Positions 54,932-64,000 of a stretch of 64,000 nucleotides of DNA are shown in pieces. Every line of letters begins with the position of its first letter. Position 1 is the first letter of the stretch. A model generated the notes under the pieces. The model made no database searches. It was not told the DNA's origin and worked only from the letters and a program-made list of their open reading frames with translations. This stretch comes from Mycolicibacterium vinylchloridicum (GTDB taxonomy: Bacteria > Actinomycetota > Actinomycetes > Mycobacteriales > Mycobacteriaceae), in contig NZ_JACBJQ010000002.1 in NCBI RefSeq assembly GCF_013404075.1, forward strand, positions 1 through 64,000, written 5' to 3'. The position numbers and the translations under genes were made by a program.

Positions 54932-55402
54932 ATGAGCACTACAGCAGTTCACGCGCCGGTATCCGGCCGCGCCGTCGCCCTCGCCGATGTGCCCGATCCG
55001 GTTTTCTCTCAGGGCATGGTGGGCTATGGCGCCGCGGTCGACCCGCCGCGCGAAGTGATCGACGCCGTGGCACCGGTCAGCGGGCGGATCATCAAGTTGA
55101 TGCCGCACGCCTACATCGTCATGACGAGTGAGAACGTCGGCGTTCTGGTCCATCTCGGGCTCGACACCGTGGCACTGAAAGGTGCCGGCTTCAGCGCCCT
55201 TGTCGCCGAGGGCGACACCGTGACGGCCGGCCAGCCGGTGATCACCTATGACGTGCCGTCGGTCGTGGCCGCGGGACTGAACCCCATCGTTCCGGTGGTG
55301 GTCATGGACGAGCGAGAGCCGGGGAATGTGACGGTCGGCGACGCCGTCGCCACAAGCGCTGGAATTACTTCGGGCTCAGCACTTTTCACCGCGAGCAAAT
55401 AA
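54932..55402 (+). CDS. PTS EIIA component (glucose/GlcNAc family)
   Basis: A 156-aa EIIA domain protein from ATG 54932 (MSTTAVHAPVSGRAVALADV), with GGAG four bases before it; the longer frame runs into the nagE promoter region. The phosphorylated histidine lies in VGVLVHLGLDTVAL, and PVSGRIIKLMPHAYI carries the second active-site histidine. It phosphorylates EIICB from HPr. It begins a three-gene operon with nagB and nagA. Confidence 0.92.
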   Translation: MSTTAVHAPVSGRAVALADVPDPVFSQGMVGYGAAVDPPREVIDAVAPVSGRIIKLMPHAYIVMTSENVGVLVHLGLDTVALKGAGFSALVAEGDTVTAGQPVITYDVPSVVAAGLNPIVPVVVMDEREPGNVTVGDAVATSAGITSGSALFTASK

Positions 55403-55409
55403 GTCCCCC

Positions 55410-56195
55410 ATGGAAGTCATTATTCTCGAGGACGCCCGGCAGATCGGCGCCATCGCGGCCGATGCGGTCGAGGCGCTCCTGACCCGCAAGCCGACGGCGG
55501 TGCTCGGGCTGGCCACCGGTTCGTCGCCGCTGTCGATCTATGACGAACTTGCCGCGCGGTACGAGGCGGGCCGACTCTCGTTTCGTGAGAGCCGCGGCTT
55601 CACCCTCGACGAATACGTCGGGTTGCCCGCCGACCATCCTGAGCGGTACCGCAACGTGATTGACACGGTGTTCGTCTCGCGCGTCGACTTCGCCCCGGGC
55701 GCGGTGGCCGGTCCGGACGGCCTCGCCACCGACATTCCGGCAGCCTGTGCGAGCTACGAGCAGGCGATCGACGCGGCGGGCGGGGTCGACTTGCAGATCC
55801 TGGGGATCGGCACAGACGGCCACATCGGCTTCAACGAGCCAGGATCGTCGCTGGCGTCGCGCACCCGGATCAAAACGCTGACGCGCCAGACCCGTATCGA
55901 CAACGCCCGCTTCTTCGACGATGACGTCGACCGCGTGCCGACGCACTGCCTGACCCAGGGGCTGGGCACCATCATGGCGGCCCGGCACGTGATCCTGGTG
56001 GCCACCGGCCGCACCAAAGCCGAAGCGGTGCACCAGCTTGTGGAGGGACCGGTCAGCGCCATGTGGCCGGCCACCATCCTGCAGCACCACCGTCATGTCA
56101 CGGTCCTCCTCGACGGTGGCGCGGCCCGCCGCCTGCAGCTGGCCGACTACTACCGCGAGACCTACTCATCCAAACCGCAGTGGCAGGGCATCTGA
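55410..56195 (+). CDS. nagB: Glucosamine-6-phosphate deaminase
   Basis: A 261-aa enzyme of full family length, seven bases after the EIIA gene. It turns glucosamine-6-phosphate into fructose-6-phosphate and ammonia. Signature parts are LGLATGSSPLSIYDELAARY, LDEYVGLPADHPERYRN and the active-site LGIGTDGHIGFNEPGSSL with its catalytic Asp, His and Glu. The TGA is immediately followed by the GTG of nagA. Confidence 0.95.
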   Translation: MEVIILEDARQIGAIAADAVEALLTRKPTAVLGLATGSSPLSIYDELAARYEAGRLSFRESRGFTLDEYVGLPADHPERYRNVIDTVFVSRVDFAPGAVAGPDGLATDIPAACASYEQAIDAAGGVDLQILGIGTDGHIGFNEPGSSLASRTRIKTLTRQTRIDNARFFDDDVDRVPTHCLTQGLGTIMAARHVILVATGRTKAEAVHQLVEGPVSAMWPATILQHHRHVTVLLDGGAARRLQLADYYRETYSSKPQWQGI

Positions 56196-57326
56196 GTGCT
56201 GCTCACCGCCCAGAGGTTGCTGACCGGCCGAGAGTTGTTGCGGCCGGGCTGGATCGAGGTGTCCGGCACGAAGGTGCTGGCGCTCGGGACCGGAGCACCG
56301 CCTCGGGCCGCGGACCGAGCGCTGGACACGGTTGTGCCCGGGTTCGTCGACACCCACGTGCATGGTGGTGGCGGTTCGGATTTCTCGGCTGCGACCCGAG
56401 CCGACACCGTGGCGGCAGTCGATCTGCATCGCAGGCACGGGACCACCACGCTGGTCGCCTCACTGGTGTCGGCCGGGGCTGCCGACCTGATCCACCAGGT
56501 GGAAGTATTGGCCGGCCATGTGCGCGACGGGCTGATCGCCGGTGTCCATCTGGAAGGGCCTTGGCTGTCCGTCCGGCGCTGTGGGGCACACGACCCCGTC
56601 CTGCTGCGTGATCCGGATCCCGGTGAGCTCGGCGAGGTGCTGACTGCCGGTGACGGGACGATCCGGATGGTCACCCTGGCACCGGAGCGGCGCGGTGGCA
56701 TTGCCGCGATCGAGCGGATCGTCTCGGCCGGCGTGGTGGCCGCGGTCGGCCACACGGAGGCCACGTACGAACAGACCCGAGCGGCCATCGCCGCCGGGGC
56801 GACGGTGGGGACTCATCTGTTCAATGCGATGCGCCCGATCCACCACCGCGAGCCCGGGCCGGTGATCGCACTGATGGAAGACCCCCGGGTGACGGTGGAG
56901 ATGATTGCCGACGGGGTGCACGTGGACGGCGCTCTGTACCGGCACGTGAGCCGGGCCGTCGGGCCCGATCGGCTGTCATTGATCACCGATGCGATGGCAG
57001 CGACCGGCGCGAGTGACGGGCGCTATCAGATCGGCCGAATGGACGTCGAGGTCGCCGGCGGGGTCGCGAACCTGGCCGGCACCGCGACGATCGCGGGCAG
57101 CACCGCGACGATGGACCGTGTGCTCCGGTTCGCCGTGGCCCACAGCGGGCTGCCCCCGGATGAGGGGCTGGCGGTCGCGGTGCTCCAGTCGTCGATGAAT
57201 CCGGCTCGCGCCCTTGGCCTTCCATCCCCCGAGCTGACCGCAGGCGGATGCGCCGACCTCGTCGCGCTCGATGCCGACCTGATGGTGACCGACGTCCTGC
57301 ACAACGGTGCGTGGGTCCCCCGCTGA
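56196..57326 (+). CDS. nagA: N-acetylglucosamine-6-phosphate deacetylase
   Basis: A 376-aa amidohydrolase starting GTG directly after the nagB stop. It removes acetate from GlcNAc-6-phosphate, feeding NagB. Metal and substrate motifs are VDTHVHGGGG, HLEGPWLS (metal-ligand Glu), GHTEATYEQ, THLFNAM and SLITDAMAATG (catalytic Asp). The usual LSPARKGAH run after the Glu reads LSVRRCGAH here. It completes a transport-deacetylation-deamination route from one locus. Confidence 0.95.
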   Translation: MLLTAQRLLTGRELLRPGWIEVSGTKVLALGTGAPPRAADRALDTVVPGFVDTHVHGGGGSDFSAATRADTVAAVDLHRRHGTTTLVASLVSAGAADLIHQVEVLAGHVRDGLIAGVHLEGPWLSVRRCGAHDPVLLRDPDPGELGEVLTAGDGTIRMVTLAPERRGGIAAIERIVSAGVVAAVGHTEATYEQTRAAIAAGATVGTHLFNAMRPIHHREPGPVIALMEDPRVTVEMIADGVHVDGALYRHVSRAVGPDRLSLITDAMAATGASDGRYQIGRMDVEVAGGVANLAGTATIAGSTATMDRVLRFAVAHSGLPPDEGLAVAVLQSSMNPARALGLPSPELTAGGCADLVALDADLMVTDVLHNGAWVPR

Positions 57327-57402
57327 GTCGGGGAACGTGTGTTCGAGAATTCTGTCGGACCCTCGGTGCATGGTGTCGGTACGCAACGAAAGGGGCCACG
57401 CC

Positions 57403-57867
57403 ATGTGCTGGATATGCGACCATCCGGACCGCACCATCGCCGACTACCTCGACGAGGTGCGCGGAAAGATCCAGCGGCGTGGCTGGACCGTGCAATACGT
57501 CGAGTCCCCACAACTGCCGTTCGCGTACACGATTGGATTGACCGACTACGGCGTTCCCGAGCTGCTGATCACCAACGTCTCACCGCAACGTGCCCTTCGG
57601 GTGCTCAACGGGTCGGCCGAACATCTGCTCCGGGGCGTGCAGCTCACCGCCGGGCAACAGTTCACTCTCTGCGGCTGTCCGATGCTGGAGGTCGTCGAGG
57701 TCGAGCATCCCGACGCGCACATGGGGTTCGCGGTCGCCTTGTACGGCCCCATTCGTGCGTTGCAACTGGTATGGGCGGACGGCCGCGGTCGCTGGCCATG
57801 GGCCGCCGACTTCTGCGACCGCGAGAGTCGCCAACCGGTGTTGGGGGTGCGCGCTCGGGCCGCCTGA
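57403..57867 (+). CDS. DUF4262 protein
   Basis: A 154-aa protein starting MCWICDHPDRTIADYLDEVR, with AAAGGGG about eight bases upstream. The DUF4262 core is RGWTVQYVESPQLPFAYTIG followed by LTDYGVPELLITNVSP. An N-terminal CxxC and a central LCGCPM could bind metal. The family is widespread in actinobacteria with no known function. It lies 76 bases after nagA and may have its own promoter. Confidence 0.82.
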   Translation: MCWICDHPDRTIADYLDEVRGKIQRRGWTVQYVESPQLPFAYTIGLTDYGVPELLITNVSPQRALRVLNGSAEHLLRGVQLTAGQQFTLCGCPMLEVVEVEHPDAHMGFAVALYGPIRALQLVWADGRGRWPWAADFCDRESRQPVLGVRARAA

Positions 57868-58935
<1,068 letters not shown>

Positions 58936-58942
58936 CCCGCAC

Positions 58943-59296
58943 TCAGTCCGGGTGCCCCACCACGTTGAGCACGTTGCCGCCCGGATCGCGCACGAAGAAC
59001 CGCCGCACTCCCCACGACTCCGTCGTCAGCGGGTGAACGATCTCGTAGCCACGCGCACAAGCTTGTTCGTAGGCCTCGTCGACATCCTGGGTCAGCACCG
59101 AGACGACCGGCACCTCGGGCGCGGTCTCGTCTCTGGTGAGCAGCTGCACATTGGCGCCCGTCTCGGGAGAGGTGTAACGGGCCACCCAGCCGAGGTTGAA
59201 CTCTTCGTCTGTGAGCCCCAGGTAATCGGTGTAGAAGCTCTTGGCCGCCTCGAGGTCGGTGACCACCAGGTCGGCGATGATCCGGTTGATACGCAT
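58943..59296 (-). CDS. VOC-superfamily (glyoxalase-fold) protein
   Basis: A 117-aa single-domain protein starting MRINRIIADLVVTDLEAAKS. The beta-alpha-beta-beta-beta modules are visible (FYTDYLGL; GANVQLLTRDE; VRRFFVRDPGGNVLNVVGHP). Such proteins act as lyases, dioxygenases or resistance binding proteins, and the metal ligands cannot be assigned with certainty here. It is convergent with antigen 85 (seven bases between stops) and divergent from the small membrane protein gene. Confidence 0.85.
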   Translation of the reverse strand: MRINRIIADLVVTDLEAAKSFYTDYLGLTDEEFNLGWVARYTSPETGANVQLLTRDETAPEVPVVSVLTQDVDEAYEQACARGYEIVHPLTTESWGVRRFFVRDPGGNVLNVVGHPD

Positions 59297-59330
59297 GCAT
59301 GGCACACTGCCACTGACAGGAGGCGGACGC

Positions 59331-59645
59331 ATGGCGCATCCCATGACAATTGTTCTGGTGGACAGCAGAACCGCGGCCACGCTGGCGCAGGTGATGCCGC
59401 TCCTTCTGCTCACCCTCGCGGTGGAATTGCGCCGCACACAACGACATCGAGGCTTGAGTCGCTGGCGGATCGGTGCATTCCTGGCGGTGTTCGGGTTGGT
59501 CGAGGTCGTCCTGGTGCTGTCGATCGACGGCGCGTTCTACCCGTTCAAATGGTTCGACATCATCTCCGCGGTGATCATCTTGTGGTTGTTGTCGTTGATC
59601 TTCCGGTTGTCGCTGTCGGATCCGTCGAATGAGAACGACGACTAA
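59331..59645 (+). CDS. Small two-helix membrane protein
   Basis: A 104-aa protein from ATG 59331, with AGGAGG seven bases before it. Hydrophobic segments lie at about 13-28, 44-62 and 70-88, with RRTQRHRGLSRWR as a basic cytoplasmic loop and an acidic end (SDPSNENDD). No family is recognised. Its TAA shares bases with the TAG of the convergent DUF222/HNH gene (four-base overlap). Confidence 0.65.
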   Translation: MAHPMTIVLVDSRTAATLAQVMPLLLLTLAVELRRTQRHRGLSRWRIGAFLAVFGLVEVVLVLSIDGAFYPFKWFDIISAVIILWLLSLIFRLSLSDPSNENDD

Positions 59646-60925
59646 TCTTTTTCGTCATCTTCCGGCAGGAAGCGCTCAGGATGATGGAAGTCGTTGGTGC
59701 CACCGCGCAGCGGCACGTCGGGTGGTGGGCTCCAGTGGGTTTGACCATTGGGCAGTTGGTGGGTTTCCCAGCCGTGGTTCTCGATCAGCAGGTTGTCGCA
59801 TTTGCAAGCCAGGGTGAGGTGGTCGATGTCGGTGGTGCCGCCGTCTTTCCAGTCTTGTGTGGCGTGGTGGACCTGGCTGTTGTAGCCGTTGACCGTGCAA
59901 CCCGGTGCGGTGCAGCCCCGATATTTGGCCAGCAGCATGATCCGCTGATCAGCCGACGCCAGCCGCTTGGACCGGCCCAGCCACAGTGATCGCCCGGTGA
60001 CACCGTCGAACACCGCCAGATACTTGTTCGCCGGAGCGTTCATCCGGATCAGATCCGAGATCGGGATCAACGTCCCACCCGCGGTCACCGCGTGGCCGGC
60101 ACCCTTCTGGAGGTCTTGCAGGGTGGTGGTGACAATCATCGTGACCGGAAGGCCGTTGTGCTGGCCGAGTTTCGGATCCCCCAGACGGTCACGCACCAGC
60201 TGGGAGAGGGCATCGTGTTGGCGTTGGCTGTGGCTACGGAGGTCGTCGGGCTCGGGGGCGGCGAGTTTGGCGAACACGGCATCCAGCTCGGCGCGCAATT
60301 GCGGGGTGGCCACCACCTTCCCCACACTCATCCCGTCCGGGCGCTGCCCGCCGGTCCACAAGAAGCCGCGCTTGCGGGCCCGGTCTTCCTCGGAGAACTT
60401 CCCGTCGGGGTTGAGGTGCGTCGCGAGTCGATCGGCGATCTTTTCCAACTGATCGGGCCGCATGCTCTGGGCGTGCTGGGCCAGGGTGCGTTCGGCCTTC
60501 TCCGCCTCGACCGGCCCGACGTGATCGGGCAGCTCCCGGAAGAACTTCTGAATCACCCGCACATGCTCAGCGTCGAGAAGGCCGGCATTCCAGGCCTTCC
60601 CCGTCTCGGGCAGCAACGGTGCCAGCGGCTCGCCGGTCAACGTGGTCCGTGGCGAGAGTTGTTCGGCATCGCGGATGCGGCGCTTGGCGGCGGTGCGGCT
60701 GATCCGCAACACATCGGCCAGCACGAACGAGATCGGCGGGCAGCCCTCATAGCGCTCGAGATGGGTGATCTGCTCATGGGAGACCGCGACCTGGCGGCGC
60801 ACCGCGCTTTCCAGCCGCTCGAGGGCGGCGAAGCGTTCCGGGGCGGGCAGCTCCTCGATATCCGCGGCAGCCACGAGTTCGACCGCGGCGTCGAGCGCAT
60901 CTAACGCCACATTGATCGAACCCAT
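59642..60925 (-). CDS. DUF222/HNH endonuclease-domain protein (13E12 repeat family)
   Basis: A 427-aa protein of the mycobacterial 13E12 group. The N-terminal DUF222 helical domain is followed by a C-terminal HNH nuclease module (CTAPGCTVNGYNSQVHHATQ, then WKDGGTTDIDHLTLAC and NLLIENHGWET). Such genes often occur in several copies per genome and are associated with SOS boxes in M. tuberculosis. Here the ATG lies within a perfect LexA box. A -10-like TAGTGT (60933-60938, minus strand) is seven bases before the ATG, so the mRNA is predicted to be leaderless. Function in DNA damage is not established. Confidence 0.9.
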   Translation of the reverse strand: MGSINVALDALDAAVELVAAADIEELPAPERFAALERLESAVRRQVAVSHEQITHLERYEGCPPISFVLADVLRISRTAAKRRIRDAEQLSPRTTLTGEPLAPLLPETGKAWNAGLLDAEHVRVIQKFFRELPDHVGPVEAEKAERTLAQHAQSMRPDQLEKIADRLATHLNPDGKFSEEDRARKRGFLWTGGQRPDGMSVGKVVATPQLRAELDAVFAKLAAPEPDDLRSHSQRQHDALSQLVRDRLGDPKLGQHNGLPVTMIVTTTLQDLQKGAGHAVTAGGTLIPISDLIRMNAPANKYLAVFDGVTGRSLWLGRSKRLASADQRIMLLAKYRGCTAPGCTVNGYNSQVHHATQDWKDGGTTDIDHLTLACKCDNLLIENHGWETHQLPNGQTHWSPPPDVPLRGGTNDFHHPERFLPEDDEKD

Positions 60926-60931
60926 GTTCGA
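60916..60931. promoter_or_regulatory. Perfect SOS (LexA) box over the DUF222/HNH start codon
   Basis: TCGAACCCATGTTCGA matches the mycobacterial consensus TCGAAC-N4-GTTCGA at all twelve fixed positions. The gene's ATG (60925-60923, minus strand) lies within it, and a -10-like TAGTGT follows at 60933-60938. LexA here would cover the transcription start and should repress strongly until DNA damage. Confidence 0.88.
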
Positions 60932-61044
60932 AACACTACTTCCCGCCGCCGACAGAAAAATCGGCGCAGAGCCAGCCTGGGGATGAACCCGAGACTGGGG
61001 ATAACGTGTTCGCCTGGAACGGAACTCGACCGAACTGGGCGGCC

Positions 61045-61734
61045 CTAATCCCCGAAGCTGATGACCTCACCGCGGTTGATCGATACCCAGTCGCGCGCTT
61101 CCAGGTACGGGCGGAACGTCTCGCCGATCGCCTGTTCGTCGGCTGAGGTCTTGGGCCGCTGAAGCTCGTACAGATGCGGAAACTCAGTCCACGCCACGAC
61201 GGCGTCCCACAGCCGCACCGCTGCGTCCCCGGTCGGCGGGTCGATGAGCACCGGCCCGAAAAGGCATTGCCCGTCAGGAAAGAACAGCGTCGGTACGCCG
61301 TAGCCGTCGGCCGCCACCACGCGTTGGTGGTCGGCGAGTACCTCGTCACCAGTGCTGGGGTCGGCGATCGCCTGGTCGACCAGAGCCGGGTCGAAGCCGA
61401 GCTCGGCGAGGAGATGTCGGGCCACCGCGGGGTCGTGCGGCTTGTGCCCGTCGACGTGGAGGGCCTGGCCCGCGCATTGGTACCAGGCTTCCACGTCGGC
61501 CATCGACTGGCGCCGCAACAGGGCCCCGATCCGCATCATCGACCAGCCGTAGGACCATTCCCGCTCCCACGGGTGCTTCTTACCTTCCTGGCGGTTGATC
61601 TCCTCGAGGCTGAAGAACCGCCAGTTCACCACCAGCCCGGTGCGGTCGCGCACCTCTCGGATCCAGCGCGATGTCTGGTAGGCGTACGGGCACATGATGT
61701 CGAAGTGGAAATCGACGGACTCGAGCTTGGTCAC
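61045..61734 (-). CDS. DsbA-like thioredoxin-fold protein with a single active-site cysteine
   Basis: A 229-aa FrnE/DsbA-type protein starting with GTG. The N-terminal motif is [20 protein letters not shown], where relatives have CPWC; the second cysteine is Ala here. The helical insertion and [19 protein letters not shown] (cis-Pro) follow. It resembles the mycothiol-dependent reductase group (Rv2466c-like). A monothiol site suits mycothiol transfer rather than disulfide exchange. Its start overlaps the stop of the mycothiol-transferase-like gene by four bases. Confidence 0.82.
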   Translation of the reverse strand: MTKLESVDFHFDIMCPYAYQTSRWIREVRDRTGLVVNWRFFSLEEINRQEGKKHPWEREWSYGWSMMRIGALLRRQSMADVEAWYQCAGQALHVDGHKPHDPAVARHLLAELGFDPALVDQAIADPSTGDEVLADHQRVVAADGYGVPTLFFPDGQCLFGPVLIDPPTGDAAVRLWDAVVAWTEFPHLYELQRPKTSADEQAIGETFRPYLEARDWVSINRGEVISFGD

Positions 61735-62513
61735 ATCGTGAACCTCAGGTTGCGGGCGGCGCGCTCACCGAGCTCGGCGTCCCCGGACCAGCTGACCGCA
61801 CCGGAGTCGATCTGGGCCTGCGGATCGATGCGTCCGCAGGCGAGCATGATGAACGTGGTGGAATCCGTGGTCAGTGTGGCCGTCGGATTGTCAAGGTGGT
61901 CAACCTTTTTGGCACGGCCATTGACGACGACGTCGATCTCGCGAACCAGCGGGCCGGTCAGCTGGAAGGCGATGCTGCTGCCGTCAGGAACGCCGATCTT
62001 CTTACCCGCGATGTAGCCGATCGAGCTTTCCACCTCTGCCAGCGCCAGCTCCGCGGTCAGCCCGCCGTCGTCGGTCTCCTGACCCAGCGGAATCGTGACG
62101 TCGCGAACGTGGACCCAGAAATCGAAGACCCGGATCTCCAGGAACCGCCCGTAGGTGCCGGGGCCGACGGGCATCCACGACGGACGGTCCAGGTCGGCCG
62201 CGGTCAGCGCGCTCAGATCGCGGCGCCGGTCGGCGAAGACGGCGTGCACCTTTCGCGTCAGAACCGCCGGATCGTCAGTGCCGGCCAGGAATTCAGCCGC
62301 CCGCTCGAACGGCGGCGGCGTCTTGTCGTCCTGTGGCAGCCACCCGGCCATGACCGCTTCGATGCTGGTGACGTGCTGGACCACTCCGCGCATGTCCCAG
62401 TCCGGGCACAGCGACTGCGCCTTCCAGTCGGTGTCGCTCAGGTCGGCGCACAGTCCCTCGATCGCGGTGTAGCAGGCCTCCAGGGCGGCGCGGATTTCGT
62501 CCAGACTCCTCAT
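61731..62513 (-). CDS. Maleylpyruvate isomerase-like, mycothiol-dependent (DinB-fold) protein
   Basis: A 260-aa protein. The N-terminal four-helix MDMPI domain shows [20 protein letters not shown] and [20 protein letters not shown], with the typical His residues that hold a divalent metal. The C-terminal SCP2-like or MDMPI_C part is [19 protein letters not shown] and ends [19 protein letters not shown]. The family joins mycothiol to electrophiles or isomerises thiol adducts. It is coupled to the DsbA-like gene, so a two-step mycothiol-dependent detoxification is plausible. Confidence 0.85.
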   Translation of the reverse strand: MRSLDEIRAALEACYTAIEGLCADLSDTDWKAQSLCPDWDMRGVVQHVTSIEAVMAGWLPQDDKTPPPFERAAEFLAGTDDPAVLTRKVHAVFADRRRDLSALTAADLDRPSWMPVGPGTYGRFLEIRVFDFWVHVRDVTIPLGQETDDGGLTAELALAEVESSIGYIAGKKIGVPDGSSIAFQLTGPLVREIDVVVNGRAKKVDHLDNPTATLTTDSTTFIMLACGRIDPQAQIDSGAVSWSGDAELGERAARNLRFTM

Positions 62514-62628
62514 GGTTCCGATCCAACTACGTGCGGCGGGCAGCCGGGGCCTGATCGGGAGTTATTCAGCCCGCGGCGGTCGGACAACCACTCCCGGCCC
62601 CAGATTTTGAGAACGGTAATCTCAACTC

Positions 62629-63489
62629 ATGGAGCAGCTGCGGATAGACGCAAACGGCCTGGGTTTCACCGCCTTCGCATGGGGTGATCGCGATGCGCCG
62701 CTTGCATTGCTGGTGCATGGTTATCCCGATACCGCGCACACCTGGCGCCATCTCGGACCGAAGCTGGCCGCCATGGGCTACCGCGCTGTAGCGCCTTTCA
62801 CGCGCGGGTATGCACCGACGGACTTCGCGCCGAACGACTCCTACCTCGTCGCCGACCAGGCCGCCGACATCCTTGCACTGCACACCGCACTCGGCGGCAG
62901 TGACGATTCCATCCTCATCGGTCACGACTGGGGCGCGGTGGCGACATGGGCGGTCACCGACCGCGCGCCCGACCGCTTCCGTAGCTATGTCTGCCTGGCG
63001 GTTCCGCCGACGGCGGCGTTGGTCAAACTCTTCACAAAGTTGAGCACTCTCCCGATCGGCCTCCGCCAGTCGCGCATGAGCTGGTACTTCCTCTACAACC
63101 AGCTACCCGGTTCTGAGCGCGGGCTGGGGCGCGTGATCCCGAAGCTCTGGCGCGACTGGTCACCGGGCTACGACGCCAGCGAAGACATCGCGCACGTCTT
63201 CCGCGCCCTGCCGGATCCGGCTCGGCGGCGCGCTGCGTTGCGTTACTACCGCGACAATCTCCGGCGCGGCCTGATTGACACCTTCACGATCGCCCCGAAA
63301 GCACCGGCCCTGTATCTGCACGGCGACGACGACGGCTGCATGCAAGCCGCGATCGCCGATGCCTACCCGGCGACGCTGCCCGCCGGCTCGCGCTACGAAC
63401 GCATTGCCGGCGTTGGCCACTTCATGCACCTCGAGGACCCGGCGCGTGTCAATGCGCTGATCACGGACTGGGTCGGCCCACCGCAATAA
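62629..63489 (+). CDS. Alpha/beta hydrolase, epoxide hydrolase/dehalogenase type
   Basis: A 286-aa hydrolase. The oxyanion motif HGYPDTAHTW and an aspartate nucleophile elbow GHDWG (Asp100) place it with epoxide hydrolases and haloalkane dehalogenases rather than Ser esterases. The C-terminal base is His in GVGHFMHLED, and LYLHGDDDGCM holds the acid position. The substrate is unknown. It stands alone between the divergent MDMPI gene and the convergent carboxypeptidase. Confidence 0.88.
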   Translation: MEQLRIDANGLGFTAFAWGDRDAPLALLVHGYPDTAHTWRHLGPKLAAMGYRAVAPFTRGYAPTDFAPNDSYLVADQAADILALHTALGGSDDSILIGHDWGAVATWAVTDRAPDRFRSYVCLAVPPTAALVKLFTKLSTLPIGLRQSRMSWYFLYNQLPGSERGLGRVIPKLWRDWSPGYDASEDIAHVFRALPDPARRRAALRYYRDNLRRGLIDTFTIAPKAPALYLHGDDDGCMQAAIADAYPATLPAGSRYERIAGVGHFMHLEDPARVNALITDWVGPPQ

Positions 63490-63510
63490 CGACGCGAACG
63501 AGTTCAGGTG

Positions 63511-64000
63511 CTAACCCGCGGCGTCGGGTAGTAGCGGCGGGCAATTGCCTGCGGTGTCGGTGGCCAGCTCGAAATGCCAGACCTCGTTGGCATAGATCCG
63601 GCACAGCCCGAACCGCGCACCGTTGGCCATCAGCCACTGGTCAGCACCCACACCGCCGACGTCCACCGCCTCGCCGATGACATGTTTGGACGCCTCGGGG
63701 GTCTGCACAAATTGGCGCGCGGCGGCGAAGCTGCCGTACTGCGCGATGGCGCTGTCGAGCAGACGCTGCTGGAACTCCGGCGAGCGCCATCCCGAGGTGA
63801 TCGTCATCGTGATGCCGTCGGCCGACGCCGCGGTGGCGGCCTGCTGGATCGCGGTCAGCAGCTGCGGATCAAGGCGTCCGACAGCGGGGTTCTGCACGTC
63901 GAACGGCGTGAGGTTCTGACCGTCGGCAAGCGAACCGTCACCGGCGGCGACGGCCGGCGGATCGACGCTGACGGTGTTGTCGGCCAACGAGATTCGCGGC
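63511..64000 (-). CDS. VanY/M15-type D-alanyl-D-alanine carboxypeptidase, partial (start outside window)
   Basis: The frame is open to the right edge without a good start codon; a TTG at 63987 is probably internal. The visible 159 or more residues have the M15B zinc motifs: ITSGWRSPEFQ, SKHVIGEAVDVGG (His and Asp ligands) and NEVWHFEL (final His). It should trim cell-wall peptides, probably after export. The signal peptide would lie beyond the window. Confidence 0.85.
   Translation of the reverse strand, partial: PRISLADNTVSVDPPAVAAGDGSLADGQNLTPFDVQNPAVGRLDPQLLTAIQQAATAASADGITMTITSGWRSPEFQQRLLDSAIAQYGSFAAARQFVQTPEASKHVIGEAVDVGGVGADQWLMANGARFGLCRIYANEVWHFELATDTAGNCPPLLPDAAG

Overview
The window reads as a chromosomal segment of a non-tuberculous Mycobacterium (Mycolicibacterium-type). 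This rests on very high GC, GTG starts, F420-type LLM oxidoreductases, mycothiol-linked enzymes, an antigen-85 mycolyltransferase, WS/DGAT acyltransferases, a DUF222/HNH (13E12-type) gene, ESX-type accessory proteins and mycobacterial LexA boxes. The order gltD-gltB-EspI-like ATPase is the order I remember at the left edge of the ESX-1 locus of M. tuberculosis (Rv3858c-Rv3860). I saw no tRNA, rRNA, CRISPR array, insertion sequence or prophage.

Layout. 0-5.8 kb: tail of a proline-rich protein, a DinB polymerase with an SOS-like box on its start codon, a PHP/PolX-type phosphoesterase, a coupled ArsR-SulP pair, a small membrane protein and an LLM oxidoreductase. 5.9-10.3 kb: a zinc-ribbon cyclase-homology/ATPase/helical regulator followed by an MGT glycosyltransferase. 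10.4-16.8 kb: a 46-aa small protein and glutamate synthase (gltBD). 17.3-23.3 kb: an EspI-like ATPase, a degenerate-looking Ser/Thr kinase, a gamma-glutamyltransferase lipoprotein and three ESX accessory-type genes without any secretion core. 23.3-29.1 kb: a DUF1295/FAD oxidoreductase operon behind a KstR-type box, then a 1214-aa exported Ig-repeat/beta-propeller/hydrolase protein.

29.3-40 kb: a heteromeric acyl-CoA dehydrogenase pair, DUF1214 plus sulfotransferase, TetR plus LLM oxidoreductase, and patatin plus WS/DGAT. Among these lie two paralogous exported His-rich micro-proteins ending in an HHHHQW motif. Each stands in a divergent intergenic region carrying the same 20-bp palindrome. 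40-48.6 kb: HrpA helicase, a TM micro-protein coupled to an APH(6)-like kinase, a sedolisin plus membrane-protein operon, a frameshifted secreted protein and an SGNH hydrolase. 48.6-53.2 kb: acyltransferase-3, a second WS/DGAT, an SDR and TetR pair sharing twin operators, and a small secreted protein. 53.3-57.3 kb: a complete N-acetylglucosamine PTS and catabolic locus. 57.4-64 kb: DUF4262, antigen 85, VOC protein, a small membrane protein, DUF222/HNH nuclease with a perfect SOS box, a DsbA-like and mycothiol-transferase pair, an epoxide-hydrolase-like enzyme and a partial VanY-type carboxypeptidase.

The most interesting signals are regulatory. They are the shared TGTCCnCCGATCGGnGGACA palindrome next to the HHHHQW peptides, operators that sit directly on start codons (dinB, DUF222/HNH, two TetR genes), and a KstR box in front of an uncharacterised redox/membrane-enzyme operon. 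The second theme is what looks like the remains of a type VII secretion locus between gltB and the DUF1295 operon.
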